Assembly (NCBI RefSeq): GCF_020740795.1
Contig: NC_067301.1
Coordinates: 7,516,501-7,580,500 of the forward strand
DNA length: 64,000 nucleotides
Direction: 5' to 3'
Source: Apus apus
Taxonomy: Eukaryota > Chordata > Aves > Apodiformes > Apodidae
In this document: positions 9,771-21,917 of the stretch, in pieces
Position numbering within the stretch: the first letter of the stretch is position 1
Layout: every line of letters begins with the position of its first letter
Program-made: the position numbers and the translations under genes
The notes under the pieces: model-generated
What the model saw: only the letters and a program-made list of their open reading frames with translations
Told to the model about the DNA's origin: nothing
Database searches by the model: none

Positions 9771-12700
9771 AGCCTCTTTCTTCCCGGCCTTGCGTCCCTG
9801 TGTTCCACCCGGTCCCCAAACCCCGCGGTTTCTCCCCCCGCGCGCGGGCCGGGCAGGGCGGCCCGGGGCCGAGCGCGGAACAAAGCTCCTGCCGCCGGGA
9901 GGGCTGTGGCAGGTGCCGAGGGGATGGTGGGAGGCTTGTTCCCTCTGCTGAGGGGCCGTGATGAAACGTGCCGCCCTGGGGTCACGCTGCAGCTCGCAGG
10001 GCCCCTGGGCAGGGGCGGGTGGGCTGCGCTTGATGGGCGGTAGCAGGGAAACTGGTTTCATCGGGGGTTCATAGCAAAAGTCCTTTTCTCCCCCTTGCTC
10101 GAGATGAATGTGCTGCCTCATTAGGGCAAAACGTGGGGAGTCAGCATGGCCTAGTGCAGCAGCTGAAGATCTGGCAGGGAGGGTGGACATGGAGCTCCTG
10201 GAGAGAGTCCAGAGGAGGCCACAGAGATGATGGGAGGGCTGGAGCAGCTCTGCTCTGGAGCCAGGCTGGGAGAGTTGGAGTGTTAAGCCTGGAGAAGAGA
10301 AGGCTCCAGGGAGACCTTAGAGCAGCTTCCAATGCCTGAAGGGGCTCCAGGAAAGCTGGGGAGGGGCTTGGGACAAGGGCAGGGAGGGATGGGATGAGGG
10401 GGATGGATTAAAACTGGAAGAGGGAAAACTGAGGTTGGACATGAGGAGGGAATTCTGTAGTGTGAGGGTGGTGAGACCCTGGCCCAGGTTGCCCAGGGAA
10501 GCTGTGGCTGCCCCATCCCTGGCAGTGTTGAAGGGCAGGTTGGATGGGGCTTGGAGCAACCTGGTCTGGTGGGAGGTGTCCCTGCCCATGCAGGGGTTTG
10601 GGACTGGATGATCTTAAGGTTCCTTAAGCAGTCTGGGACTCCATGATTCTTGCCTACTTTTAACAGCCAGCTCAGCAGCTGGAGTTTCCATCCCGTCTCT
10701 CCTGCCTGTTGCCCTTGCAAAACAACAGGATGGTTTTAGCAGGAGGGTGGGTGGGTGATATGTGAGGTGTTCACACCAGCATGACCAGAGAAAGGAAACT
10801 CTCTCTGTCAGGTGAACTCCTTTTTTAATAAATTCATTGCCCTCGTTAAGGATCAGAGGGCAGAGGGCTTTGTAACCATGACTTGCTGAGAAGACCAAAT
10901 GTGATTCTGCTCAGGAGATTGGGTTACAACTGGTCAGGGAGAAGGGAGCAAAACAGAGCCTGTAACTCAATGCCCTCCCCGAGCAGCCTGAGGGTGCCAG
11001 AGATGAACTGGCAGCACAAACCAAACTCTCCCCCTCTCCCATTCCCCATGCCAGGAGGCTGGAATCATGGGAAGCCTCTTGCTGGGCAGTGCAGTTAATT
11101 CTGTCATTCCATGAAGGGCCAGAACTTGTGTCTCAGGAGCTGATGATAGTTGGGGCCTTGAGTAATGGTTTAAAATTGTTGGGCTGCTCCAGGCCCAGCC
11201 AGTTGTTGTCCTTCCTCTTTGTCCTTTCAGCTTGTACCTTTTAGGTGTTTCTTTAAAGCCCTTGGAAGGTTTTTAACTGCTTTTACAGGCACCCAAAGCC
11301 CTGACAACTGCAGTAAAAGTATCTCAGAGGGAATGTTAGCAGGAGATCCGTAGTGGGTTCCTGGGATATCTTGCCTGCTTCTCATAGTGGAGTTTTTAAA
11401 TATTCCACCCAGAGGGAGTTCCTTAGGACCTGAAAGGTGTCAGCTTTTCAGTGCTGGGCCAGAAAGGACATCAAATCCTCAGTGCTGATCCGTTTCTCTG
11501 CATGTAGTTTCTAGGTGTTAGGCTGCAAACTTCTAGTCTAGACTTTCAAGAAGGTGTTTCTCAGCAAGAGGCAGTTCTGGGCTGGCCAGAGACACCGTGG
11601 TTTCCTACTTAGTAATATCACTTTATTGTTCCCTTGCAGATCTGTCTCTAAACCAAGATCTCATTTGGTTGAGGGAAACCCCCCAAAAAAACCCCTCCTA
11701 GACCTGCTTTGGTTGGTCAGTGAAATAGCTGTGAAACATCCTCAAGTGGGGTTTTTTGGTCTTCTCTTTGTCGTTTAGTCTTTGTCACCAGAATTACTCA
11801 GTGTTTGCCAGAAGAAGGAGCAGTTCCTTGGCTCTGGGGCCATGTGCCAAGCAGATGCCCTCTGCTCCAGTAGCTTCACCCACCCCAGGAGTCCTGCAGG
11901 CACAGTGGACTTAATGCTGCTGCCACAGCACCTCTAGATCTGTGTCCCCTAATTCAATCTTCAAAATGCCTGTGAAATGAGATTTTGATTGTCTGTGAGT
12001 TATGGATGGAAAACCAGCATGTGAGTAATGAGTGAGTGGTCCAGGTTGTTACACAGACCCAATCTGGGTCAGTGAGGGTTAATAAGACTTAACCCATGAC
12101 TGGTTTGTCTGTCCTGTGGCCTGGTTGCCTGTGGGGAAGATCACAAATGAGAGGGATATTTGTGATACCTGAGTCTATTTACCTGCTTCAACTAAGAATT
12201 AAGCATCAGGTGGGAAGCTGGGCTCCGAATCCAAGCCCTCTATCTAGGGTCACAGGTAATTGGCAGCCTGGAATTGGCACCTTCAGCTGGTGATCCCTTC
12301 ACTAACTCAAATTTGAGTGTCTTAATTAGTAACTTATTTCAAGTCAGAATCTGTGTAGATCAAAGTAATAATCTGGCAACCCCCAAGAGTTTTGTAAAAA
12401 ATCAGTTAACTCCTCATGTATCCTTTTTCTTTCTACTTGAGTTTGCTGATGGACAGTTGGGCTGTTGGCTCCCTGCTGGTACCTCAAACTTCTCCTTGGT
12501 TTGGGTCCCTTGGTGAGACCACCTTGGGTCACCCATCACCAGCAGGAGGAAAAAAATAAACCCCATCATTTGATTACTCCTCCTTGGGGAGGATGTGAGC
12601 AGCCCAGCATGGGTGACTGAGCTTTGTGCCCTGTCTATGGGGTTGGGGGGTTGTCACCTGCCTGTGTCGTGGTGCTTGGTGAGGACCCTTCACTTCAGGT

Positions 12701-15700
12701 TTGCCAAAAAATAGCCCTTTTTAAAAATAATTGTCAAATTGGTCAGTGTGTGAGTGGCAGAGAGGGCTGCCCCCCTTGGGTTCCAGCCCCCTTGGGTGTC
12801 ACCCCCCAGCAAAAGCAGCACATTTTCTGGTGGAACTCAATGATCTGAAAGGTCTTTTCCAATCAGAATGATTCTGTGGTGACAAAAGGCTGAATGGAGG
12901 GATTTGGCTGTGATTTGAGTTGCTAAATATGATCAAAGTACAGAGGAACCAGGAGGGAAACATTTCAGAGTATAACACTGTGACCTCCAGTTTGCTCACT
13001 GCTTCCAGAGGAGGAGTTTGGGTGTGCAGGAACTGTGTCCTGCTGGAAAACTGGGAGGATAACAGCTGACTTGGGATGCCAGGGCTGCCAGGGTGGGTTT
13101 TGACTTCATAGATCAAAATGATTGTGGTAAAACTGGGACTGAATATTTGCTTTAGGTGTTAGTGAGTGGTTGGAAAAGGTCTTGAAACTGGGAAATGGAA
13201 GTTTCTCTTGGTGGTGCTCGGTGTTGCTTAGGCAAAGGTGGATTATTTGATGGGAAAAGTGATGTTTGGAGGTTGGGAATGAACAGGCACCTCAGCAGGG
13301 TGAAGAGAGTGTAATTTTGGGGGAATTGCAGGAAGTCCTTGGTGGCCCAGCCTGGGTCACCCTGGAACCAGCTCTGTTTGGTTCCTGCTCCACAGACCTT
13401 GATGAACATCTGGATGTTCTGAGTGACCCCAGGCAGGGCTGTGGGGGCAGAAGGCAGAGGTGATCCTCTGGATTACAGGATGTACTGATGCCTTTGTGGA
13501 ATAACATGGAAATGACAGGGATTTTGGTAGGTTTTAACCTCTTGTTTTTTTCTGGAATGATAAATTCCCAACCTGGATCTCTGAGCAGTGTCTGTGTGAC
13601 CTGCTCCCTGCAGGAGGTGTGAAGGGTGGGGAGGAAGAAGGAGCTGCCCCAAAGCTTTCCATCCCTCCAGAACATGCCTGTGCTGGGAATACCATGTGGT
13701 GCCTGCCAGGCTTGTTCCCAAAAATACTCTGGTGTCTGGTTTCTCAATGCCCGAGCTGCTGAGGGGCGTTACCTGTGCTGGAGGATGTAAACACCAGCAC
13801 AGCTTGAAGACATCGGTGGCTTCCTGGGGTACAACCCACTGCCAGGGCTGAACAGCAGCACAGCAACAGGCAGAATTAATTAATGGAGCAGCCTGATTCC
13901 CAATAGCCTCAGGAATTGGGGATGTTCCAGTAATTAATAGAAGATTAATTAATCTCCAGAGGAAAGAAATAGGTAGTTAATGAGGAGTCAGCTTGGAGGT
14001 ATCTTAGGACTGTCTGCTTCTGCTCCTCATTGACGATGGCTTTGGTGAAACTGTGGGTCAGGTACCTGGAGTTGAGTTCTGAGGAATCAGGAACTGCTTG
14101 GGAACCTCAGAGGTTAAAAGCTCTTTTTGTTTTCTCCTGTAGAACATCAGCCAGGCCTTGAAGTTTATCTCCTGCCCTTTAGAAAATGCCAGGGTGTCTG
14201 ATGGGGCTTTTAATAAGCAGACAAGGCTTCTTTTTTGGTGTTGGTGTGGGAGGATGCAGCTCCAGCCTTCATTCCCTCTTTCTGGGTTTGATCTCTCACA
14301 TTCTTGGAGTGAGCAAGGGCAGAAGGTTGTGTTGAGGAGTAATCTCCAGTAAATACATCAACAAACATGGTTAATGGTTTTCTAGAGCTGCATATTTGAA
14401 AGGCTGTCAAATATCCAGCACAGCTTCCCCTGCTGGTGACTGTCCTGCTCCCATTGCTGCAGAGTTACCTCATCTTGGAGGCAGAGGGGGGAAATTTGCT
14501 CGTAGCCTCGGGGATCTGTAGGAAGCCCAAGTCTCTGCCTTCCTTCAAACGTTCAGTTGGGGTTACTCACTGAACTTAAAATAAAAAAGAGCCATTAGTT
14601 GTCTCATTATCCCTTTTCCTGGATCAGCAGAGCTCGGTGCTGCTCTTATTTAGTCAGTTGACAGAGTCTGTGCTGGCAGCGAGGGGAGGGGTCATTCTTC
14701 ATACGTGTCCAACGTGCTGCAGTTATTCCAAGTTCTTCAGACAACAGCTCCAGCTGACTTGGGTCTCTCTTTGCTTTGCCAAACAATGGTGATCTGTAGA
14801 GACACTCCTCCTGAAGGGCACCTTTCTACGGTGTCAGGGGGAGCACCTGTCTCCAACCGTTGGTTATTTAGGACCTTGGGAGTGTGGGATGGAAGCAGCA
14901 AGTTTGTGTGTTAGTGCCTGTGTCTGATTGCTTTCCAGGAGGGATTTTATCCATCCTTTTATGTGCTGCTGTTTTCCTCAGGGTTAAAGGGTGGGAAGGA
15001 TGGCTGGGATGGGGCTGGAATTTAGTTTCCATTACATCCTCATCTACAAATGCAGCTTAAATGTCAAAGCACAGTGTCTTCTTCAGGCTATTTGTTTGGG
15101 TCCTTTTTAGTATCTAGACATAATAGCACTAAAAATAGTTTGTTGAGATTCTTTGCTAATCTTTGGGGAGGGTGTCTTGAAGGGGAGGGGGGGTATAAAT
15201 GAGGCTTAGTTTTTGGTTATATGAATATGTCTGGGAAATCAAAGCTAGGAGAGCCTCCCAAGAAGATTAATAACTGGTTTTTGTAGGATGTGACCTGCCC
15301 AGCTCCTGGGTACGAGCAGCGAGATGTCCTCGGCCTCCAGCTCTCACTGCCTCCTCTGAGCTCGTGCCTTTGGCTTCTTGTAGCTCTTCTGGCACTTGCC
15401 CTGTAAGTCAGCTCCTAATTTTATCTCCTTCCCCACACAGCTTGCTGACAATGTGACAGAGCCCTGGGAAGGGAATGACATCAGGCCCACAGATCCATCC
15501 AGAGCAGTGGCAGGGACTTTTTTTTTAATTAAGAATAAGCCCTGTCGAGGTGTTTCCGTGTCAGGCATGTCAATTTGTGCATCCCTCTCATGAGCTGGGT
15601 GAGACTGCTCATGTCCTGGGTGGGTTTTGCAGGTTATTTAGAGCTTCCCATTGGAACTGGTGATGCTCTCCATGTTCCAACACCTCCATACCTCCAGTTC

Positions 15701-16317
15701 CAACCACGGTGGTATTAAACACCCAGAGGCTGCAGTTCTAGGAGGGAGCCATGGTTATTGATTGCAGGTTTGTACAAAGCTGGGTTCCCAGTGCCTTCCC
15801 ACAAATCCAGCCCCTCAAAGGAGATTTCCCATGGCATATTTACACACAAACTATGAAGTTAGGAAGCTTTCGAGTCCATCCTCCTTCTAGTGATTCGTTA
15901 GTGACTTACACAGTGTTATAATATGGTTACATCAGTATTCATACTATCAGGCACACTCAAGGGAAGGGTCTTCACCTGGGCAGGGGTCTTCCTGACCCAG
16001 GGGTGTGATTTTTACTATTATAAAGACATTATAATGAGCTAAGTTCACCAAAGGACACAGTACCCCAAGCTCTATTGCTCCAACTGCCCAAGACTGGTTC
16101 AGCAATCAGTCTTCTTGATTTTGGTTCTTCTTTATCACCTGCATTCCTTAGGTCCAATTATCCCTACGGACCTCAAGTCTTTCTCTGCCAAGTTGGTGAT
16201 TTACATGAGACACCCTTAAAAGCTCTTGATTAATTGCCTTCTTCAATGCCAGGTTATTTCAGGGTGTCCTTGCTCGGGGCTGTGGTACCAACTGTGTGCC
16301 TGACTGCAATTTTAGAT

Positions 16318-16348
<31 letters not shown>

Positions 16349-19300
16349 AGTACACCTGACACAAAATAACCACATCATTCTACATTTCTGAGTTATTTTC
16401 CAACACTACCACATCAGGAGGTGTGTGTGAGCTGCCTTTTGAGGCTGAGCATCCACTCGAAACACAAAGAAAGACTTTTTCTTCCTGACTGGAGGCAGCT
16501 GGAATCCCCTCAGCAGCAACAGGAATTCAGAGGATTGTGCAAGACTGAGGGTTGTTTGGATGGGCTGAGAGGGATCCTTGTGTTTGTGGTGGGGATGATT
16601 GGTTCAGATTAGTCTGCCAGAATTTCTACGTGTGGAAGGAGCCTCTTGGTTTGCAGAGTACACAGTGGTTCCAGCAGGGGTTATAACTGGGTATTTTAGC
16701 TGCCTGTTCCATTGCTCCTTGGTGAGGAGCTCCCCAGGTGGAGCAGCTGTTGAGCCTGTGGGCTCCTCAGCCAGGACTGGCACTTGCAGAGGGATGAGAG
16801 GCAAAAGTACTGATGGATTTGCTAGAAGTGGCCTGCACAGGAGAAGGAAGGAGTGAAACCAACTGTCAGGGGCTCGTCTGGGGAGGGATTTGAAGGATTC
16901 CTTGGAAAGAGTTTGCATGTGTTGAGCAAAGGAAGGAGCTTGTTTGTTTTTCTGGTGGGGGAAGCTGCAGGTTCTGGCGTCAGAGGCTGCAGTGGGAGGA
17001 AGGTGGCACGTGTGAGGGTGTGCAGAGCCATCCAGCTGTGCTGGTGACAGTGACATTCCTCAGGGTGTTTTTCAGGTGCTGAGGTTGAGCTGACGCTGTG
17101 CAATGACAGGATCTCACAGTCCAATGTAGGAACTGGGACTTTAGCCCCAGGACTGACCAGCAAAGCCACCTGGAATGTAGAAATGTGGCTTTTGTCAGAG
17201 CCATCTCCCCTCTGCCAGGGAGGAGAGAGGTGAGAGCAGAACTGAGCCTTCCTCCTGGCTACCGTGTGGCTTGTCACACCTTTGTGCCCTGCCTTGTCAC
17301 CCTGCTGTGCCCCATGGCCCTGCTGCCCCTGCTGAGGGACTCAAGGCTGTGCATCTGGTGGCAAACACGAATTGAAACGAGTTGAGGTGCTCTTGAGAGT
17401 CCTTTCTTCCCTTCTCCACCCTGTCTCCCCCACATGCTGCACTGTTTAATAAGGGATACTTAAGGAATCTTCCTTCCAGTCTGTCACTTCCAAGAGGTCC
17501 CAGGAAGCCGTGGTTAACTATTTGAGTTTGAAAAACGTGTTTTCAAGACTCACCTGTAGCAGGATAGAACCTCTTCTGGTGTGGGGCAGGCCAACCCTTT
17601 CCCCTTAATTTGACTTTCTTTGTTTGCCACCGACTGCTCCGCGCCAGGATTTCCGTTTCCCAGCTGCCTGTTCCCGGCTGTTCCTCTGTCTTTGGACAGG
17701 AGGCAGCTGATGTACATTTTCCTCTGGCTTCCTGAGCTTTGGGATGGGATTTTCCTCTTGGTCCTCTAAAAGAGGAAGGAAACTGCAGGTGTGTTGGCCC
17801 TCCACGGGAGGCTCAAGCTGTGATCTGGCCTTCACTTGATGCCACATGAAGCCTCTGGTGGTTTTGTCTTTAAAAATCATCTGTCACCTCCCACTGTTGG
17901 TAGAAAATTCAACCTCCCACCCACCATTTATCTTCCCCAAAGAGCTGAGAACCATTCCCTCTAGATGGAGGTGACTGGGCTGGTGGCCTGTGTAGCTCTG
18001 TGACCAAGAGCAAACACTGTGGTCGAGCATCTTGTAGTGCCTTGTGCTTTTCCCCACTTTCCTGGGGCACCAGGGAATTGCCATGAAAACCAGTTTCCTC
18101 ACCTGGTGGTGCTGGGGCTTTTGCCAGCAGGGGCGGCTCTGCTTGCAGTGAGCTTTGAGCAGAGTTAAGCAGACAGCCCTGAAAGTAGAGCAGCTTCGTG
18201 CCAGAAGCTTGGAATTTCCTTCAGTGTTTCCAGGTGAAACCAGAACAATCCCAGCTAGTTTTTTATTATTATTATTTTAATTCTTTTCCTCTTCACTGAT
18301 GGTTAAACAAAACACTATTTCAGAGGCTCTATTAATAGCATCAAAATGGAGAGAATCTAAAGGTACCAGCGAGGTCGGGAAGGTTTCCTGAAGAGAGACT
18401 AGGCCTGAAACCTGCCCTCATTTAGCAACATTTCTCTGGGTAATTACTCTGATTGCAGAACCTGAACACCTCTGTGGGGCAGGTGCAAGCCCTGGGCAGA
18501 GGTTGGCACACTGGAAGCCACGCTCTGCTGCTGTTCCGGGCTGATGAATCCTCCTTTCCGCCGCTGGGTGACTCGGCAGAGGGAAGGGTTGGTGCAGTGA
18601 GGTTCAGCTCTGCCCTGATGGCTCTTTGGGTGCGTGTTGGGCAGGGCAGGGAGCTTCTAGTGCAGGAGGTTATTGCAGCAGGAATGCAGCCCTGCCGGCC
18701 AGTCCTCTGCTTAGCTGCAGGCTCTGGGGCTGAAATCCAGCCTGTGGACTGATGTGGGTCGCCCTGGCTGGCTGCTGCTGCTGCTGCTCTGCCCGAGAGG
18801 TTTGGCACTGGTTCCTGCTTGGATCTGGGAACATCTTGCTGCATATTCCCATGGCTCTTCACCCTCAATAGCACCTTCTTGCTAGACAAAGCCCTTACAA
18901 TGAAAGATGAGCACCTTGCAGCTGCCCTCTCACCAGGAGAAGTGGGATCCTCAGCCTGCTGTAGGTCTATGGATGGCTCTGGTAGAACAGACCTGGTGGC
19001 TTCTCTTCCCTCTGCATCTCCATGTGCAAAGCCATCACCAGATGGGGACACACACTCTCTCTGCCCCCTTTGTAGTGTCACTGTAGGGAAGAGTGACATT
19101 CAATGTGTGCCTTCAGGCTCCAACCCCAATCTCTGGTCGAGCCTTCAGGTTTTTATGTTTATCTCCTTCCTTCCTAGGAAATAGACCGACGGTTGGAAAA
19201 GAAGCTGAAGATCACACAGAAGGAAAGGTAACAATGCTGTGTGGTTTGGGAATGAAACTGCTTTTCCTGAGGTGCCGTTGGACATCTGAAGGCCCGGGGA

Positions 19301-21443
19301 GCGGGAACAGTGGGAAAACAGCTTCACTGGGAGCAGAGCGTGTTGGGTCTGAGCTCAGAAGGAGGGAATTGCAGCGGTGCCACTAGGTGGCCCTTGGACT
19401 CCGCAGCAGGGCAGCAGAAAAGCTTCTTGAGAGTGATTTTATTTCAGAGCCGGGTCTTCCAGACGGGATGTAGCTACAGCTTTGGGGAAGCCATTTAAGA
19501 AAAAGACACTCAAAGGAAGAAATGGGTGAGTCAGGTAATCCCAACTCCTGGCCCTAAATTGGTTTGCCATGTCTTGCATCAGTCAGGCTTTTCTTTTCCT
19601 GCTTACTCTGGGTTGGGGTGGGGATTATGTGGTGTTGTCTTCTGGCAGAAACATTTCTGATCAGCCTGTTGTTGTTTTATTTCCCCTTTGATTCTTAGTA
19701 GGCCACTTCAAGAGTCATGGTGGAACTTCTTTGGGACTTCCACACAGGAAAGGGACCATAAAAAAAAAAGGGAGATGGGTGAGAATAAGCTGAGGCTGGT
19801 TCTGTGGAGTGAAGTGGCAGGGTTGGAGTGGAAGACTGGGTGTCCTGGTGAGAGGAGCCCTGAAAGTCCTTGCAGGGGGTGGAATCAAGGTGTTTACACC
19901 TCCAACAGAAGTGGGAAAACCTCTGCCCAGTGTCTGCTTCCTGTTCCTTTGGTCCAGTATGAAGATGTCGAATGCAGCAGGGACTGGTTTTCAGGCCCTT
20001 CCTGAGCGAACCCGCCTGCTGCTGTAGTTTAGGGTTGCAAATATAACGAGGTCTTTAATAATTACAGGCTGCCTCTTAATCACAGCAATGACACCTGCCT
20101 GGGAGGAATTCACCCGCCGAGCGAAAAACGCGCCGTAGGGAACGGGCACCAACACGTGTGGTTTTATCTTTTTTATCTCTTCAACAGCAGAAAGTCCAAA
20201 TCGCCTCCTAAAGTGCCCATCGTGATTCAGGACGACAGCCTTCCTGCAGGTCCTCCCCCCCAGATCCGCATCCTGAAGAGACCAACCACCAACGGTGTCC
20301 TCAGCAACCCCAACTCGGCCAGCAGGCCGGCCTTCCCCGTCAAGTCCTTGGCGCAGAGGGAGGCAGAGTACGCGGAGGCCCGGAAACGGATACTGGGCAG
20401 CGCGAGCCCTGAGGAGGAGCAGGAGAAACCCATCCTGGACAGGTGAGGAGCCCATCCTTGGACAGGTGAGGGGCCCATTTCACGTTGGTGAGATCAGCCT
20501 TTTATGCTGCATCATCTGTCTGAACGCCCCTCACAAACATCTTCTTGTCAGGAGGAGGAGGAGCTCCTTGGAGGGTGAAGTGAGGCTGGGAAGGAGAATA
20601 GAGTGCTCTGTTAGCAAGCAGGGCAGCATAAACCTTGGAGTCAAGGGAAGCACAAGTGTCTGATAAGGCCATAAAGGTTGTCTTAGACCCTTGGGAGAAC
20701 ATGCTGGAGGTATAGAGAGGAGTGGGGACAACCAGCATTGTCCTGGTGGGACATACCCTCCTCTTCCCTGAGGTTTTTGACTTCAGGGACCTGCCGTGTT
20801 TAGCCAGGAGCACCCCTGAGTCAATGCAGGTGATCTGAAGACTCTCTCTGTGCTTGCAAGGTGGGTCTCAGCTCTCTGGGAGCAAGACTTTCAGATCTTT
20901 GGAAATTCTAATTTTGGTGGCATTTCCCATCCCAGGGAGCAGCGTGTGACAGTTGTCCTGTGGCTCTGACTTCCCACCGAGGCAGCACAGGAGTGTTGGT
21001 GGGAGGCATCCATCTTGCCTCCTCCTCTCATAGAATCCTGGAATGGTTTGGGTTGGAAGGGACCTTAAAGACAAACTAGATCCCTGCATGGGCAGGGACA
21101 CCTCCCACCAGCCCAGGCTGCTCCAAGCCCCATCCAACCTGCCCTTCAACACTGCCAGGGAGGGGGCAGCCACAGCTTCCCTGGGCAACCTGTTCTAGTG
21201 TCTCACCAGCCCCACAGGGAAGAATTTCCTCCTTCTGTCCCACCCAAATCTCCCCTCTTCCAGTTCTAATCCATCCCCCCTTGCCCTCTCACTCCAAGCC
21301 CTTACAAAATGTCCTTCCCCATCTCCTCTTCTCCCTGCAGGCCGCCGAGGATCTCCCAGCCGGAAGACACCCGACAGCCCAACAATGTGATCAGGCAGCC
21401 CCTGGGTCCTGATGGTTCCCAAGGCTTCAGGCACCGCAGATAG
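9498..21443 (+). CDS. SZRD1: SZRD1, SUZ RNA-binding domain-containing protein 1 (4 exons, 152 aa)
   Basis: Coding exons: 9,498-9,548; 19,178-19,227; 20,188-20,442; 21,341-21,443. All introns are GT-AG, and phases join without a break to a 152-residue protein, the same length as human SZRD1. The N-terminus [17 protein letters not shown], the [13 protein letters not shown] stretch, the [20 protein letters not shown] core and the [18 protein letters not shown] helix are near-identical to the mammalian protein. The SUZ domain spans roughly residues 40-107, followed by SUZ-C to the end (GSQGFRHRR). SUZ domains bind RNA; the cellular role of SZRD1 is poorly defined. The start is the only ATG in the frame after the promoter. 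The first intron is 9.6 kb, the others about 1 kb. Exon 3 has a tandem CAGCAG acceptor that could drop one serine, and its donor is duplicated just downstream. No damage is seen. Confidence 0.97.
10190..10648 (+). mobile_element. CR1 LINE fragment in SZRD1 intron 1
   Basis: Uninterrupted sense CR1, 5'-truncated: GAGAGTCCAGAGGAGGCCAC, AGCCAGGCTGGGAGAGTTGG, GGATGGATTAAAACTGGAAG, CCAGGGAAGCTGTGGCTGCC, tail GGACTCCATGATTCT. It is the best local reference for reconstructing the split copy at 6.5-8.1 kb. Confidence 0.88.
10649..12830 (+). other. SZRD1 intron 1, first unannotated part
   Basis: Plain intronic sequence of moderate GC, without a recognised exon, RNA gene or tandem repeat. Open frames are short and unsupported. 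Confidence 0.5.
12831..12882 (+). mobile_element. CR1 3' tail remnant
   Basis: About 50 bases: AATGATCTGAAAGGTCTTTT, CCAATCAGAATGATTCTGTG. It matches the extreme 3' end of a diverged, older CR1 subfamily (GATCTxxAAGGTCxTTTCCAAxxxxAATGATTCTGTG pattern). Confidence 0.6.
12883..15730 (+). other. SZRD1 intron 1, second unannotated part
   Basis: About 2.8 kb of intron with nothing recognised. TTAATTAAT-rich patches near 13,880-13,960 and a T9 run near 15,520 are the only low-complexity features. Confidence 0.45.
15735..16400. mobile_element. Possible solo LTR-like or unclassified interspersed segment
   Basis: An AT-richer block standing out from its surroundings, with TTATAATATGG, TTACTATTATAAAGAC and a (TA)n run. 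Its composition is like that of avian endogenous-retrovirus LTRs, but I cannot identify paired ends, flanking duplications or internal parts. Orientation, family and age are open; if an LTR, it is a solo remnant with no genes. Confidence 0.25.
16317..16350. repeat. (TA)n microsatellite
   Basis: An almost pure TA run with one ATAC interruption, inside SZRD1 intron 1. Such runs are usually length-variable. Confidence 0.95.
16401..19177 (+). other. SZRD1 intron 1, last part
   Basis: About 2.8 kb with no recognised exon or RNA. A CTGCTGCTGCTG run lies at 18,770-18,790 and an ATT-rich run at 18,260-18,285. The segment ends with a strong polypyrimidine tract and TTCCTAG acceptor for exon 2. Confidence 0.5.
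20429..20475 (+). repeat. SZRD1: Duplicated 5' splice site of SZRD1 exon 3
   Basis: The exon end and donor, CCATCCTGGACAGGTGAGG, are followed at once by a second copy, CCATCCTTGGACAGGTGAGG. The second GT is 23 bases downstream of the first. Using it would shift the frame and run into the TGA that lies within GTGAGG, so the first donor must dominate for the full-length protein. Confidence 0.85.
21028..21305 (-). mobile_element. CR1 LINE fragment in SZRD1 intron 3
   Basis: Antisense CR1 ending only ~35 bases before the exon 4 acceptor. Left end ATAGAATCCTGGAATGG and GGGTTGGAAGGGACCTTAAA; middle GCAGCCACAGCTTCCCTGGG. Because it is antisense, its pyrimidine-rich complement lies next to the exon 4 polypyrimidine tract. 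Confidence 0.88.
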
Positions 21444-21861
21444 AGGTGGAAGTGCTGCTGCCCACGGGACAGACTGGAGCAGAGGCAGCTCCTGGTTGAT
21501 GTTGCACTGTGACCCCCCTTGCTCTGCCCACTGTGACCTTCAGCCCCCGCGCACTGTGACCTCCCCGCGCCACCCACTGTGACCGCTCAGGGCTGTCCCC
21601 GAGGAGGACAAAGAGGGGAGGAAAAAACACACAAAAAAAAGAGGGAAGTGGGAGGGGGACACGATGGCAAAGGGGGATGTAGAGGACTCGGGGGGGGGGG
21701 GGTGCTGGGAATCCTGTGTGTGCCACTGGGGCGCCAGCAATAACCTCGGTTGTACTGGGAACTGGGGATTTCAGGCAAACAAACCCAACAAATCCCACCA
21801 AATGGGAAAAGCTCAGACACCCTCATGGCTTCCAGAGCGAGTTCTTTTTTCCAAGGAGCTC

Positions 21862-21917
21862 TTTTTATTATTATTTTATTTTAATTTTTTTGCTGTTTTT
21901 TTTTTTTTTTTTTTTTC
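21862..21917 (+). repeat. T-rich tract in SZRD1 3' UTR
   Basis: TTTTTATTATTATTTTATTT followed by a T run of more than 20 with few interruptions. In RNA this is a U-rich element of the type bound by HuR/TIA-like proteins; binding here is inference. Confidence 0.8.
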
